Positions 1 to 9,239 of a stretch of 64,000 bases of DNA are shown here, piece after piece; position 1 is the first letter of the stretch; each line of letters starts with the position of its first letter. The DNA comes from JAJDTR01 sp965220415. Lineage in GTDB: Bacteria > Poribacteria > WGA-4E > JAJDTR01. Location of the stretch: NCBI GenBank assembly GCA_965220415.1, contig OZ244829.1, positions 682,001-746,000 of the forward strand, read 5' to 3'. The translations under genes and the position numbers were made by a program. Below the pieces are notes generated by a model. It saw only the letters and a list, made by a program, of their open reading frames with translations. It was not told the DNA's origin and ran no database searches.

Positions 1-3000
1 CGAATTTTGGACGTATGGAATTACCGTGTTCTTGTCCGCTTTTTCAATCGGCTGCGCAGCCTTGCTTACGGCAAAATAGGCATTCGCGGATTGCCGACTG
101 GCGTCAATGTACGGCTGCAAATCGGTTCCCGGAGTGTTGTCGAATAAACTCTGCGCCTTGTCGAAGTACAGGAAACCCAAGTTGTACTGCGCCGATACTT
201 TCTGCGGTACAGTCGAATTCGGGTTTTCATTTGTGCGCTTCCAGGTCGCCAATGCGTCGGCAATCGCATGATCCAAACGTCCAAGTTTCGCGTAGAGATC
301 AGATTTCCGCAATCCTGCATCAGCGACCATGGCGTTGATGTTCGAATTGGTTGACGCCGAATAACCCTTTACGAGCGCTTCGTACTTGTCAACGGCTTTA
401 TCCAACTCTTGCAGTTTCTCCTGATAGATCAAACCTGAACGATAGTACGATTGAGCTTGAATAACGGGATCTTGCGCCAGTTGAATAGCATTCTGATATC
501 CCAGCAAGGCATCGTCATACTGTTTCAACTGCTCGTCAAGGACATACGCCATTGCGAAGTACGACCGTCCCTTCAAATCGTCATCGTCCGCATGTTCGAT
601 AATATACTGGTACTCTTGCACAGATGCTGAATAATCGCCGATGGCGGTATTCAACTCCGCCAAGCGAGAGTGGGCTTGAGAGATAAGATTTAGACGTCCC
701 TTGTCCTCGGTTTGCCCTTCGTAAGACGTAGTTTGACGGAAGGCTTCTACCGCGCCCTTATTATCATTCACACCCAACCGTGCGAGACCGAGCGTGTAGG
801 ACGCACTAATCAGATCGTTCACTTCCGAACTCTTTTCGATCACTTTAGATGCCGTGTTGGCGGCATTCTGATACGCTAACTGCTTGGTTGCCTCATCATC
901 CGCAGCCTCGGCTTGCTGGTAATGGCAGACCGCAGCTTGGTACAGGGCATTTATGACGAGATCGCCGGCATCAGGGAACATCTGCACGAACATCTGGTAT
1001 TCGGTAAGTGCATTCGCATAATCCTTGGCGCCATAATACATGTGCCCGACCTTCAACTGCGCGCGCGTGCGGGCATCTTGAGGAGCAGCCTTATTGTTTA
1101 CGATACGTTTGAGACTCGCTACCAAGCTCTCTCTCTCTTCATCGGAATCGATGCCTTGCTTTTCGATCGCGGTAGCTTTAACCAAGTCAATGTGACCGAG
1201 CGTCTTCTGGATGGTTGTGTCTTCACTGTCCGCGTATTTCTCGTTAGCGCGATCGACTGTAGACAACACATTTGGCCATTGAGAGACGTCGCCTCTCTTT
1301 AGCGCTATATCACGGTATGCAAGCGCAAGTCCGTAATACGCTTCGATTGCGTTCGGGCTATCGCCATAGTCGGCAATCATCTTCTCAAACGCAGCAACGG
1401 AATCGTCCAGGATAGCAGGATCGTCTGCCGCCGCCTTATAGTAGCAAAGCCCAATCAAGTACTGCGCATCGTCCGCATATTCACCGGTCGGATTGTTAGC
1501 CACCACATTCCCATACTGTGCCGCGGCTTCCGCAAACCGCTCTTCCGCACGCAGCAGGTCAGCCAACTTGATTTCGGCGAGAGATCGATTGTCCGGGCTT
1601 AGGATATCCATTATCGAGTTATAGATGTCGATAGCTGCGCTTGGATTTCCCTCTTTAATATGGCTTTGCGCAATAAGCAGTTGTGCCTGTTCATAATTAC
1701 CGCTCGAGTCGGGAATCGCCGCATAGAGTTCACGCGCCTTACCCCAATCGTCGAGTTTTTCGTGTGCCAACGCCTGATTCATGGTGCAGGCTTCCACCTG
1801 CTCGACGCGTTCGGCGAAATCGTCATAGCGCCCATCCTCCACACCTATGAGGAAAACGCTATCCTTGAACGCATTCACGGCATCTTCATACGCTTTGACC
1901 GATTTATCCAGCAGGTCTTTGTTGAAAGTGACCCCTTCTGTGGTATCCCCTTCATGAAATTCTGCCGGCAATGCCGCCTTGTAATATGCCTGCCCCTCCT
2001 GGAACTTCCCGATTAATTTCAGTTTATGGAATTTGGGAAGCGGTGGATAGGTCCATAATTTCGCATACTCGTCGGCTGCCTCTTCATACCGCTTAAAATC
2101 GTTAAACTTGATATCGGCAAACTTCAGTTGCACTTCCGCCGCAAAGATATCCAGCTCCGGATCCGCTCGGTTCTGCTCAATGAACTTTTGTGCAATAGCC
2201 TCAAGTTCCTCTTTGCGATTGAGATCGTTCAATGCCCAGATGGCGCCATACAGTGCGTGAGGCGCAACCGGATCCGTAGGATACTCGTCAATTGTCTTCT
2301 GATACCATTTCAGCGCAATCTCCAGATTCTCGGCAGCTTGCGCTTCATCGCCGCTGTTCTTCAGATTAGTGCCGATTTCATAATAGGCACCACCAATCTG
2401 GTAAGAACAGTAAGGAATGAAATCGAGCTGATCCGGATGCTCATTGATTACCAACTCGTACCCGGCAGCCGCGGCGCTCCAATTCGAAAGTTTGTAGTAG
2501 CTATCGGCAATGCCGAGTCTGGCTTCCGCGATAAATTCGCTTTCGGGATACTCTTCGAGAAGTTCCTTATAAGCGACAACCGCATTTTCATAATCTTCTT
2601 GGTCGTAGTATGTTCGGCCAATGGCAGATTTGATTTCCGCTTGCAGAGTGCGGTCTTCGGTATTCTGCAATGCCAACTCATAGTTTACGCGCGCATTTTC
2701 ATAGTCTTTCTGCTTCGAATAAATCGCACCTTGATCGAAATACGCTGCTGTAACGTACTGGCTATTCGGAAATTTGGTGATGAAATTGGTATACCGTCCA
2801 ATCGCATCGTCGTCACGCCCGAGCTGGTTCATACAATAAGCGGCTTTGTACATGGCTTCTGCCTGAAGATCTTGGTAATTCTTATACTCCTCGGTTGCCA
2901 GCTTATCGAATTCGGCAGAAGCTTGCTCGTAGTTTTTCTCGTTCAGGAAGCCTTGCGCAATGAGATGCTGCGCGTCATCCCTAAAGGTGGAATTTGGGAA

Positions 3001-3552
3001 GTCATCAACGACATGCTTAAATGCACCTCGGGAATCTTCGTAATTCTCCAATTTATAATTGAGCTGCCCAATCGCATACCAAGCATTCTCAACGAAAAGG
3101 CTGTTGGGATAATTGTTAATCAACGCCTGAAACTTTGGCTCCGCCAGTTCATACTTTTCCTGCTTATATAGGACATGACCCCACAAATAAGTCAACCCCT
3201 CCAGATGCTTGGGGACGGTCGCCGTGGGAGCAACTTCTTCAATATTTTCAAGGGCGTTATCGTAGTAGCTAACATCTTCCGTCTGCTCAGCCAGTTTTGA
3301 GTAGCATACAGCAATTTTGTATTTGGCAAGTGTCGGAAAATCTTTGTCGATAACCTCTGTTTTAACGCCCCATTCCGTAGATTCTTCAAGGGCTTCGGTG
3401 TACTTGGAAATAGCGTCTTCAAATTCGGATTGGCCATAGAGTTGCTCGCCTTCATTGAAAAGACGTTCAACCTTTTTAGAACTTCCGGAGGGCCAGAGCA
3501 AAATAGCAACAAGAGCGATTCCGCCTAAGGCACCTAACAGTTTAGGATCCAT
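1..3552 (-). CDS. Giant TPR-repeat envelope protein, 3' end beyond window
   Basis: This frame stays open from an ATG at 3552 to the window edge (1184 codons, no stop), so the C-terminus is missing. The start has an AAGGAG Shine-Dalgarno. Residues 4-22 are hydrophobic (a membrane anchor or uncleaved signal). The rest is a continuous series of 34-residue tetratricopeptide-like helical pairs, with recurrent patterns such as A-x-Y-x-x-G-x-x-Y and F-P-N-S. TPR solenoids serve as protein-interaction scaffolds; similar extracytoplasmic proteins act in envelope assembly, but no specific partner is visible. It lies 70 bp downstream of the anti-sigma gene on the same strand and is probably the last or a later gene of the sigma operon. 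Several long plus-strand open frames across it are antisense shadows. Confidence 0.88.
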   Translation of the reverse strand, partial: MDPKLLGALGGIALVAILLWPSGSSKKVERLFNEGEQLYGQSEFEDAISKYTEALEESTEWGVKTEVIDKDFPTLAKYKIAVCYSKLAEQTEDVSYYDNALENIEEVAPTATVPKHLEGLTYLWGHVLYKQEKYELAEPKFQALINNYPNSLFVENAWYAIGQLNYKLENYEDSRGAFKHVVDDFPNSTFRDDAQHLIAQGFLNEKNYEQASAEFDKLATEEYKNYQDLQAEAMYKAAYCMNQLGRDDDAIGRYTNFITKFPNSQYVTAAYFDQGAIYSKQKDYENARVNYELALQNTEDRTLQAEIKSAIGRTYYDQEDYENAVVAYKELLEEYPESEFIAEARLGIADSYYKLSNWSAAAAGYELVINEHPDQLDFIPYCSYQIGGAYYEIGTNLKNSGDEAQAAENLEIALKWYQKTIDEYPTDPVAPHALYGAIWALNDLNRKEELEAIAQKFIEQNRADPELDIFAAEVQLKFADIKFNDFKRYEEAADEYAKLWTYPPLPKFHKLKLIGKFQEGQAYYKAALPAEFHEGDTTEGVTFNKDLLDKSVKAYEDAVNAFKDSVFLIGVEDGRYDDFAERVEQVEACTMNQALAHEKLDDWGKARELYAAIPDSSGNYEQAQLLIAQSHIKEGNPSAAIDIYNSIMDILSPDNRSLAEIKLADLLRAEERFAEAAAQYGNVVANNPTGEYADDAQYLIGLCYYKAAADDPAILDDSVAAFEKMIADYGDSPNAIEAYYGLALAYRDIALKRGDVSQWPNVLSTVDRANEKYADSEDTTIQKTLGHIDLVKATAIEKQGIDSDEERESLVASLKRIVNNKAAPQDARTRAQLKVGHMYYGAKDYANALTEYQMFVQMFPDAGDLVINALYQAAVCHYQQAEAADDEATKQLAYQNAANTASKVIEKSSEVNDLISASYTLGLARLGVNDNKGAVEAFRQTTSYEGQTEDKGRLNLISQAHSRLAELNTAIGDYSASVQEYQYIIEHADDDDLKGRSYFAMAYVLDEQLKQYDDALLGYQNAIQLAQDPVIQAQSYYRSGLIYQEKLQELDKAVDKYEALVKGYSASTNSNINAMVADAGLRKSDLYAKLGRLDHAIADALATWKRTNENPNSTVPQKVSAQYNLGFLYFDKAQSLFDNTPGTDLQPYIDASRQSANAYFAVSKAAQPIEKADKNTVIPYVQNS

Positions 3553-3622
3553 TATAATCTCCTTTTGGTTTGTAAGTTGGGTAACTCAGATTTTCAATAC
3601 CCTTTAGATGTAACTAATACCT

Positions 3623-4567
3623 TTACAACTTAACTGAATCATAGACCTCCGTAAGAGACAAATCACGGACGGCTACATGCTTCAATACTCGAAGAGATGA
3701 ATTCGATTGGCGCCCCTCCCTTTCAAACTTGTCCGGGAAGGGAGAATCAATTGCAACCATGCCCGAAAACTCCCGCGTGGTTAGAGCTGAGTCTGGATTA
3801 GACAATTGGGCGGAAGCAATAAGATAAGGAAACACGTCACTGTCGTCGATTTGTGCGCGAAGTGTCTCGCTATTTCCCTCAAAAGGTGCATAATCATTGC
3901 TATCCCAGTCTTGGTTGGGAACGTCCGCGAGTTTTAGTTGGTGATTCACTTTTTTTGGAGCGTGGCGCTCTTGATTGGACAACCCTTGCGGAAGCCCGGG
4001 TACCTTCTCACGCTTTGCAATCAACTCCCGATTGTCTTGGGTACGGACTAATCGTACCGGCTCCTCCTCCAAGGGACTACGTAATTGACGTGCTCCCAAC
4101 CGTTGGAATTCCTCTGGAGTCTGCATTAACCGGTCAGCGACAAAAAGCGCAGACATTCCAATCAAGATGACGCTGTAAACCGGAACTGATTTTCCCCACT
4201 TCAATAACCACTGGTTAGACGCATCAATAAGCGTTCGCCAAGAATATGCAAACTGGTCAAGAAAACTTTGCCCCGTACTAGAAACACTCTGCCACAGCCC
4301 GGTTCCGGCCCACCACCTCGGCTGAGATTCTGCTTGTTCTATTGTAAACTGAAGTTCGCGCCAAAATCGGTTATGATAGCCTTTTGGCACCTCGGGCTCA
4401 ACATAGTAACTCAATAACCCTGTCGTGCGTCTTAACGATTCAAATTCGTGGCGACACGCTGAACAACGCCGCAGATGATTCTTCACCATGGCATTCCGAC
4501 GACTGGTCAGTACACAGTCAATATAATCGGATAGGTACTGTTGTACAGAGCGGCAGCGTAATCTCAT
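3623..4567 (-). CDS. Zinc-finger anti-sigma factor, membrane-anchored
   Basis: A 314-residue protein. The N-terminal 40 residues carry the H-x3-C-x2-C pattern (HLRRCSACR) preceded by an upstream Cys, typical of zf-HC2 anti-sigma domains that hold an ECF sigma factor inactive. A hydrophobic segment around residues 128-148 (VYSVILIGMSALFVA) is a single membrane span. The C-terminal ~165 residues would be the extracytoplasmic sensor part and match no domain I recognise. The gene starts 4 bp after the sigma stop codon, the usual sigma/anti-sigma coupling. Release would presumably follow regulated proteolysis; a rseP homologue exists elsewhere in the window, but the link is inference. Confidence 0.85.
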   Translation of the reverse strand: MRLRCRSVQQYLSDYIDCVLTSRRNAMVKNHLRRCSACRHEFESLRRTTGLLSYYVEPEVPKGYHNRFWRELQFTIEQAESQPRWWAGTGLWQSVSSTGQSFLDQFAYSWRTLIDASNQWLLKWGKSVPVYSVILIGMSALFVADRLMQTPEEFQRLGARQLRSPLEEEPVRLVRTQDNRELIAKREKVPGLPQGLSNQERHAPKKVNHQLKLADVPNQDWDSNDYAPFEGNSETLRAQIDDSDVFPYLIASAQLSNPDSALTTREFSGMVAIDSPFPDKFEREGRQSNSSLRVLKHVAVRDLSLTEVYDSVKL

Positions 4568-4571
4568 CTTC

Positions 4572-5180
4572 TTAGTCCCTCTCTTTTTCGCGTGACCGAT
4601 TTACGCCATCAACGTACGGCTTTAATAAATTACGCAATTTACGGCGTGCATAGTGGAGACGGGAACGAACGGTACCCTCGGAGCAGTTGAGAATCGTTGC
4701 GATCTGAGGGTGAGTTAATCCTTCAAATTCGTGCAGAATAACAACCGTGCGGTGCTTGGCTGACAAACTATCCACGGCTTGGGTCACCCATTTTTGAAGT
4801 TCCTTCTTTTCGACATCGTCGTGAGGACTGTTGGCGTAACTGCTGCTTTCCCGAAGATTGAACCGGAGGTCAATTTCATTCTCATCCGAAAAAGAGGATT
4901 CACGGCGCCTCTCTCGTCGCTTGACTAAATTCAGCGCTTGATTCACGATTATGCGATAGAGCCATGTTTCAAAAGCGGATTCCTTTCGGAAACTCCCGAT
5001 CGATTCGTACACCTTCAGAAAGGTTTCCTGCATGACATCGTTCGCATCTTCATGATTCTTTGTAATTTGAATCGCGAGCCGGTACGCTAACTTGCCGTAT
5101 TTTTCGACAATGGAAGCTAACGCCGTTGTATCTCCTTCAAGCAGGTCCGCGACGAGTAGGGCTTCAGTTCGCTCCACCAA
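4572..5180 (-). CDS. ECF-family RNA polymerase sigma factor (RpoE-like)
   Basis: A 202-residue sigma-70 family protein with region 2 (residues ~20-90, including DANDVMQETFLKVY and the AFETWLYRI segment) and region 4 (residues ~130-190, with LSAKHRTVV and the helix-turn-helix HPQIATILNCSEGTVRSRL). Regions 1 and 3 are absent, as usual for ECF sigmas. The start is TTG (5180) or the adjacent GTG (5177), just after GGGAG. It heads an operon with its anti-sigma factor and a giant TPR protein, suggesting an envelope-related regulon. Confidence 0.93.
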   Translation of the reverse strand: MVERTEALLVADLLEGDTTALASIVEKYGKLAYRLAIQITKNHEDANDVMQETFLKVYESIGSFRKESAFETWLYRIIVNQALNLVKRRERRRESSFSDENEIDLRFNLRESSSYANSPHDDVEKKELQKWVTQAVDSLSAKHRTVVILHEFEGLTHPQIATILNCSEGTVRSRLHYARRKLRNLLKPYVDGVNRSREKERD

Positions 5181-5300
5181 AAATGCTCCCTATGAAAAGA
5201 TTACTGACCTCTTCGTGAAGTTTAGACACCTGAACCGAAAAAACCGTTCAAAAAATGGAAAGATTTGTTCTTAAATGACTGCGATCTAAAAGGGATGAGC

Positions 5301-5329
5301 ATTATAGCAGGATAAGATTTTCATGTCAA
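5301..5329 (-). promoter_or_regulatory. Consensus sigma-70 promoter of the ECF sigma operon
   Basis: On the minus strand, TTGACA (5329-5324), a 17-nt spacer and TATAAT (5306-5301) match the housekeeping consensus exactly. Transcription would start near 5294, about 115 nt before the sigma start codon. The operon therefore appears to be transcribed by the housekeeping sigma rather than only by itself. Confidence 0.82.
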
Positions 5330-5340
5330 TTCTTATTTTC

Positions 5341-6080
5341 TGCACACTCAGGGGAAACGCATCTATACTTCACGTTGCCGGGAATTGCGTGTTTTCGAGC
5401 GTCTGGTAGAGTAGCAGCCACGATCAAGTGAGATCATAGATTTCCGTACCATAATTTGTTAGATTGTGATCGCCTCTGTACGACCATAGAGATTCCATCC
5501 TCGAATCGCGACCTGCTGGTGCCGCGTAAGTCGTATTATACTTTGCGTTGGGTATTATTGCGCTTTCTTTCCCGGTAATTACTGTTTGTAATAGTGATTG
5601 TAGGGTGGGCACTGCCCACCATTCAATCAGTTTGGGATAAATGGTTGGCTCCCCTGGCGCGCAACGTGACCGCGTTGATGGTGGGCAGTGGATTTCTATC
5701 GCACTCGATATCCACTCGTTTGATCCCACCCTACAACTACCGCCAGACGCTTGAAAATACGCAATTTCCAGCGGTGTGTAGTATAATAGGACTTGCGTAG
5801 CACCAGCAGGTCGGGAATCGGAGTTCCCTCATACAACGGTCGCGACCTGGAGATCGCTCCTACAGAAGAGGCAATTTCTGACAGCGCGGAGTATAGAACC
5901 CATAATTGTCAAGAAAACAAACTCAATTCTACTCAACAGAAGGATCAAGCCACTGGATAGCGAGTGATCAACTGAACGAATAGTGAAGGCGATAGTAGAT
6001 CCTGATAGAGATCCCATAGCTAATCCCGATAGCTATCCCATAGTAGATCCTAATAGGGATCCCTGCGATTTCCTAGTTTT
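5341..6080. repeat. Non-coding repeat cluster between sigma operon and methyltransferase
   Basis: No gene is supported here. At 5353-5367 stands AGGGGAAACGCATCT, identical to the terminal repeat of the mobile element at 8415-8990, but no partner end is seen nearby. At 5603-5735 is a foldback unit starting GTAGGGTGGGCACTGCCCAC and ending CCCACCCTAC. Around 5840-5865 is a 'CGCGACCTGGAGATCGCTCC' unit shared with 59245. From 5935 to 6070 there are degenerate tandem pieces of the GATC-bounded motif (gatagtagatcc, gatagagatccc). Confidence 0.7.
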
Positions 6081-6992
6081 CTATCCGGATAGGTCAACCT
6101 CTAGTACCGGGCATCTCAATCCTCCTCCTCGTGGAATGACGCCGACAATGTTGACTCTTTCCCCAAGTCGCTCAAACGATGTACAGAGCTCTTCGCACAT
6201 GTCCATGGAAATTAGAAGAATCATCCGTCCATTCGGTCTAAGCACGCGGTAAAGTTCCGGTATTGAATCCATCACCGCCCGACGGTGGGCGGTACGAAAT
6301 GGTGGTTCAGTAACGATCAAATCAACACTGCTTGTCATGAGCGGCATCGAACGTGCGTCAGCGACAAAATAGGCGCTTGGGGCAAGCGCCGAAAGCCCCG
6401 GCGATAAACTGCGATCGATATCCGAAGCGATTACCGACAAACCGCGGTGCTTGCCTTCAAAGACGATGCCCCCATATCCGGCGAACGGATCCAGTACCAA
6501 ATCGACTGGCGTCGCCTTGGCGATGTTGTAAAGGAATTTTACGTCCAGTACAGACATCGCCCGGTGAGCGTGATGCCCAAATGCCTTCCGCGTTTCGCCA
6601 GCCTGCTCTATCTCAAATTCGCGTCTATCGGGCGCGTGTGCCAAGAGTGATTCGGCATCCTGAACGTACACCTCTGTCTGATAGACCTTTTGCCCGCGCC
6701 GGCGTACCCAACCCACATGCCATCGTCCTCTCTCGGTTGGGGATAGCACTTCGCCGCGATAGGGCTCCGAGCGCAGATGGAGAATAGCTTCCGTATACCC
6801 GAGGTGTGTCGCGTATGACTTGACATCAACGGGTGCGAGCTTGAGGTCAACCTGCATGTGCCGGCGCGCCAAAGACTCGCGCCCGATTTCCAAGCCGAGA
6901 TTTCCGAAAACCGCCTGAAACTCCGCTTTCGCTAGCTCATAGGGTATACCGATTCCGCCGCGACTAATTCGAAAATAGATGTGATACTGCAT
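6081..6992 (-). CDS. TRM11/UPF0020-type RNA or DNA methyltransferase
   Basis: A SAM-dependent methyltransferase of 303 residues. An N-terminal ~110-residue part resembles the substrate-binding half of archaeal Trm-G10/TRM11 proteins. It is followed by motif I (DPFAGYGGIVFEG), an acidic motif II (ASDID), a VADARSMPL loop and the catalytic-type TEPPF tetrad-like motif, a variant of the NPPY/DPPY motif of N-methylating enzymes. Guanosine-10 of tRNA is the known substrate of the best-matched family; the substrate here is inferred. I place the start at the ATG at 6992, 11 nt after the upstream stop, because a longer frame would overlap potD by ~160 nt. There is no clear Shine-Dalgarno, so translation probably couples to potD. 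Confidence 0.8.
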   Translation of the reverse strand: MQYHIYFRISRGGIGIPYELAKAEFQAVFGNLGLEIGRESLARRHMQVDLKLAPVDVKSYATHLGYTEAILHLRSEPYRGEVLSPTERGRWHVGWVRRRGQKVYQTEVYVQDAESLLAHAPDRREFEIEQAGETRKAFGHHAHRAMSVLDVKFLYNIAKATPVDLVLDPFAGYGGIVFEGKHRGLSVIASDIDRSLSPGLSALAPSAYFVADARSMPLMTSSVDLIVTEPPFRTAHRRAVMDSIPELYRVLRPNGRMILLISMDMCEELCTSFERLGERVNIVGVIPRGGGLRCPVLEVDLSG

Positions 6993-7003
6993 TGTGGAGG
7001 TAC

Positions 7004-8032
7004 TTACCGGGCTTTGATTTCCTCCCAAACACGATTGTATTGGACGGTAAAATCCTTGAGGTCGATAAGCGATTCCATCCGGTTCAACACCTCTTCGGAC
7101 GGGTAAATGCCGGGTTCCACCCGCAACTTTTCCGACACGTAATCCTTGGCAGCGCTGACACACGTTCCGTACTTGGTGAAATTCGTAATTTTAGCGTTGA
7201 CCTCGGGCAGAAGAAGATAGTTTATGAATTTCTCAGCCAACTCTTTATGCGGTGCAGAAGCCGGAACGCACACCGTGTCGATGAACTGAGTCGATCCCTC
7301 TTTGGGAATAACATATTTCAAGTTGGGCCGATTGTCTGCCGCGCGAAAAGCGTCGCCGCTCCAGCAGTGTGCCATGTCAACATCACCGGAACTAAGGATT
7401 TCATCCGCTTCGCTCCGGTAAAGCTTCACGAGCGGTTTCTGTTCAATCAACACCTGCTTCGCAGCCGCCAGTTCCTCCAGGTTGGTCGTGTTGACGGAAT
7501 ACCCCAACAACTTCAACGCCGCGCCAATCACTTCGCGCTGGTCGTCGAGCATACTAAAACTACCGCCATACGTCTCCTCCCAAAGTACAGACCAGCTATC
7601 GGGAGGTGGTTTCACTTTCGACGAATCATAGGCAATCCCCGCCGTACCCCACGTATAAGGAATCGAATAAAGGTTTCCCGGATCATAATATTTTCCCAAG
7701 AATTGCGGGCTGATATTCTTGAAATTCGGAATGTTGGCGCGATCTAATTCCGCCAACAGGTTCTGCTTGACCATAATCCCGACCATGAAATCGGACGGCA
7801 TAACAATATCGTAGCCTGACGCCCCCGACTGCAATTTCGTCAGCAGGTCCTCGTTGCTCGCAAATGTATCAACAACGACGCGCACGCCGAACTCTTTCTC
7901 GAACGCGGATCGAATTTCGTCGCTGACATAATTAGCCCACGCGAACACATTCAACTGCTTCTGCTCCGCGCCGCCGCAGCCAGCGGCGATCAATACGATA
8001 AACAGAGCGCACAAAACCTGTTGCTTTAACAA
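7004..8032 (-). CDS. potD: Spermidine/putrescine-type ABC binding lipoprotein (PotD-like)
   Basis: A 342-residue lipoprotein with lipobox LIAAGC (Cys19) and the PotD/PotF fold signature: NVFAWANYVSDEI at the mature N-terminus, YDIVMPSDFMV, the hinge strand IPYTWGTAGIAYDSSKV and the MAHCWSGDA ligand-pocket segment. It would capture a polyamine or similar amine outside the inner membrane. The start is TTG directly after GGAGG. No potA, potB or potC genes lie on either side: the downstream gene is a methyltransferase and upstream is 1.5 kb of repeats, so the permease must be encoded elsewhere or the gene is an orphan. The substrate is not certain from sequence. Confidence 0.88.
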   Translation of the reverse strand: MLKQQVLCALFIVLIAAGCGGAEQKQLNVFAWANYVSDEIRSAFEKEFGVRVVVDTFASNEDLLTKLQSGASGYDIVMPSDFMVGIMVKQNLLAELDRANIPNFKNISPQFLGKYYDPGNLYSIPYTWGTAGIAYDSSKVKPPPDSWSVLWEETYGGSFSMLDDQREVIGAALKLLGYSVNTTNLEELAAAKQVLIEQKPLVKLYRSEADEILSSGDVDMAHCWSGDAFRAADNRPNLKYVIPKEGSTQFIDTVCVPASAPHKELAEKFINYLLLPEVNAKITNFTKYGTCVSAAKDYVSEKLRVEPGIYPSEEVLNRMESLIDLKDFTVQYNRVWEEIKAR

Positions 8033-8112
8033 AATTCCTCCGTCCTGCTATGTTGAGAATATAAAGCCCAATAGCACATTTGTAATTATTTATACCATTT
8101 TCTCTGACTTAC

Positions 8113-9075
8113 CATCCGCATTATTGAGCACCTAAAAGTTTAATTTCTCAGTTGGCCGTATCCCGCATCATAATTGACAGCACGCAATTGTCCCTGTCGG
8201 AATAATTCTTTCCGCAAGTAACATTTACGAGTCGGAGTCCTTTTCCTCGCTCCAGAGGATCAACCGAGTGAATAACGACGGCGATAGCAAATCCTGCGCC
8301 ATGTGGTGTATTACTTGGTAAAATGAAGTTGACGATGGAAGAGCAAAACCGGTCAATCAATCGGATTCACGGTAGTACCTCGGTGATTTTTGCTCATTTG
8401 TGGATATATACCCCAGGGGAAACGCATCTATAATCACTTAATCCCTCTCGCGTAAAAACTAACCATCGCAGCTTTTTTCTGCTTCATAGGTTCTTCACTC
8501 TACAGCATCATCGGAGCGAAGGGGGTATAAGATTGGTAGAAGCTCTCATTCCTTTGATCGCCCCTTGTTTGGTCGCTTGAGAGTTCGAAAACGTGAACAA
8601 AACGTGAACAATATGTTGATGCACTACGCTTTTTGGGTGATTTTGGCTGAACTTGTTCCTATTTGTTTGTAGAAATAGCCCCTAAAATACGAACAAAAAT
8701 GTGAACAAAGGCTTGATTTCGAGAGAGTGTTCACATGGTTTGATTCAATACTTTCCTTTGATAACGCGGGTTTACAGGCGGACAGATGTGAACAAAATGT
8801 TAACAGAAAAAAAAGTTTGTCGTAACTTAGGTCAATTTTAGGTACATGAGAAGCCCAAGCGCTACCCCTTTAGAACACGGAAAATCGGCGATTCGGGGAG
8901 TAGCGCATTCACTCCTCCGCTTATCTGTTCGCTTCATAATTATACTATATATGTGTAAAGTTGTCAATGCAAACCAGATGCGTTTCCCCTGATATATACC
9001 CCAAGTCTTGTATGTGAAAATTTGAGATTGCACAAGTCTAATATGCGGAAGATGCGTATTACCTGCTGAAAGAAT
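8113..9075. repeat. Long intergenic repeat copy, split by a mobile element
   Basis: 8113-8402 matches 29924-30225 along its length (GCATTATTGAGCACC, CCCTGTCGGAATAATTC, CAGAGGATC and the stretch ending GTGATTTTTGCTC). The match resumes at 8991 with CCCCAAG and GAGATTGCACAAG and ends near 9040. The 588 bp between these halves are absent from the 29.9-kb copy. No convincing gene lies in either half; short frames here are repeat-derived. Confidence 0.8.
8415..8990. mobile_element. 576-bp MITE-like element with 15-bp TIRs and 12-bp TSD
   Basis: The ends are perfect inverted repeats: AGGGGAAACGCATCT (8415-8429) and AGATGCGTTTCCCCT (8976-8990). It is bounded on both sides by GATATATACCCC (8403-8414 and 8991-9002), a 12-bp direct duplication. 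The related uninterrupted site at about 30222-30233 has a single GTTATACACCCC at this point. The interior has no open frame long enough for a transposase, so the element is non-autonomous. It contains three paired copies of GTGAACA-type words at 8593-8610, 8689-8707 and 8788-8805. Long target duplications are known for some IS4-type transposases, but the helper family is not determined. Confidence 0.82.
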
Positions 9076-9239
9076 TATTCCGCCAAGGATAATGGGGGGC
9101 TACCAATAAATTCTGTAAACCCGAAAAATCGATGCGGAGAGTAGGCTGAATGGTTTATTTTCCAAAAAAATATGGTTAGTGTTGGGTGCCGGCGGGGTTA
9201 GAAACTGCACCTACCGGCGTGGTAGAACGGGTTTCTTGT

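Noticed and set aside
2128..3171. 347-residue plus-strand open frame
   Set aside because: It is antisense to the TPR gene, whose uninterrupted frame, Shine-Dalgarno and repeat pattern are clear; the plus-strand product has a shadow-like Ile/Leu/Phe/Arg composition.
8827..9033. Small coding gene in the 576-bp element
   Set aside because: The frame crosses the element's right end and target duplication and has no protein-like features.
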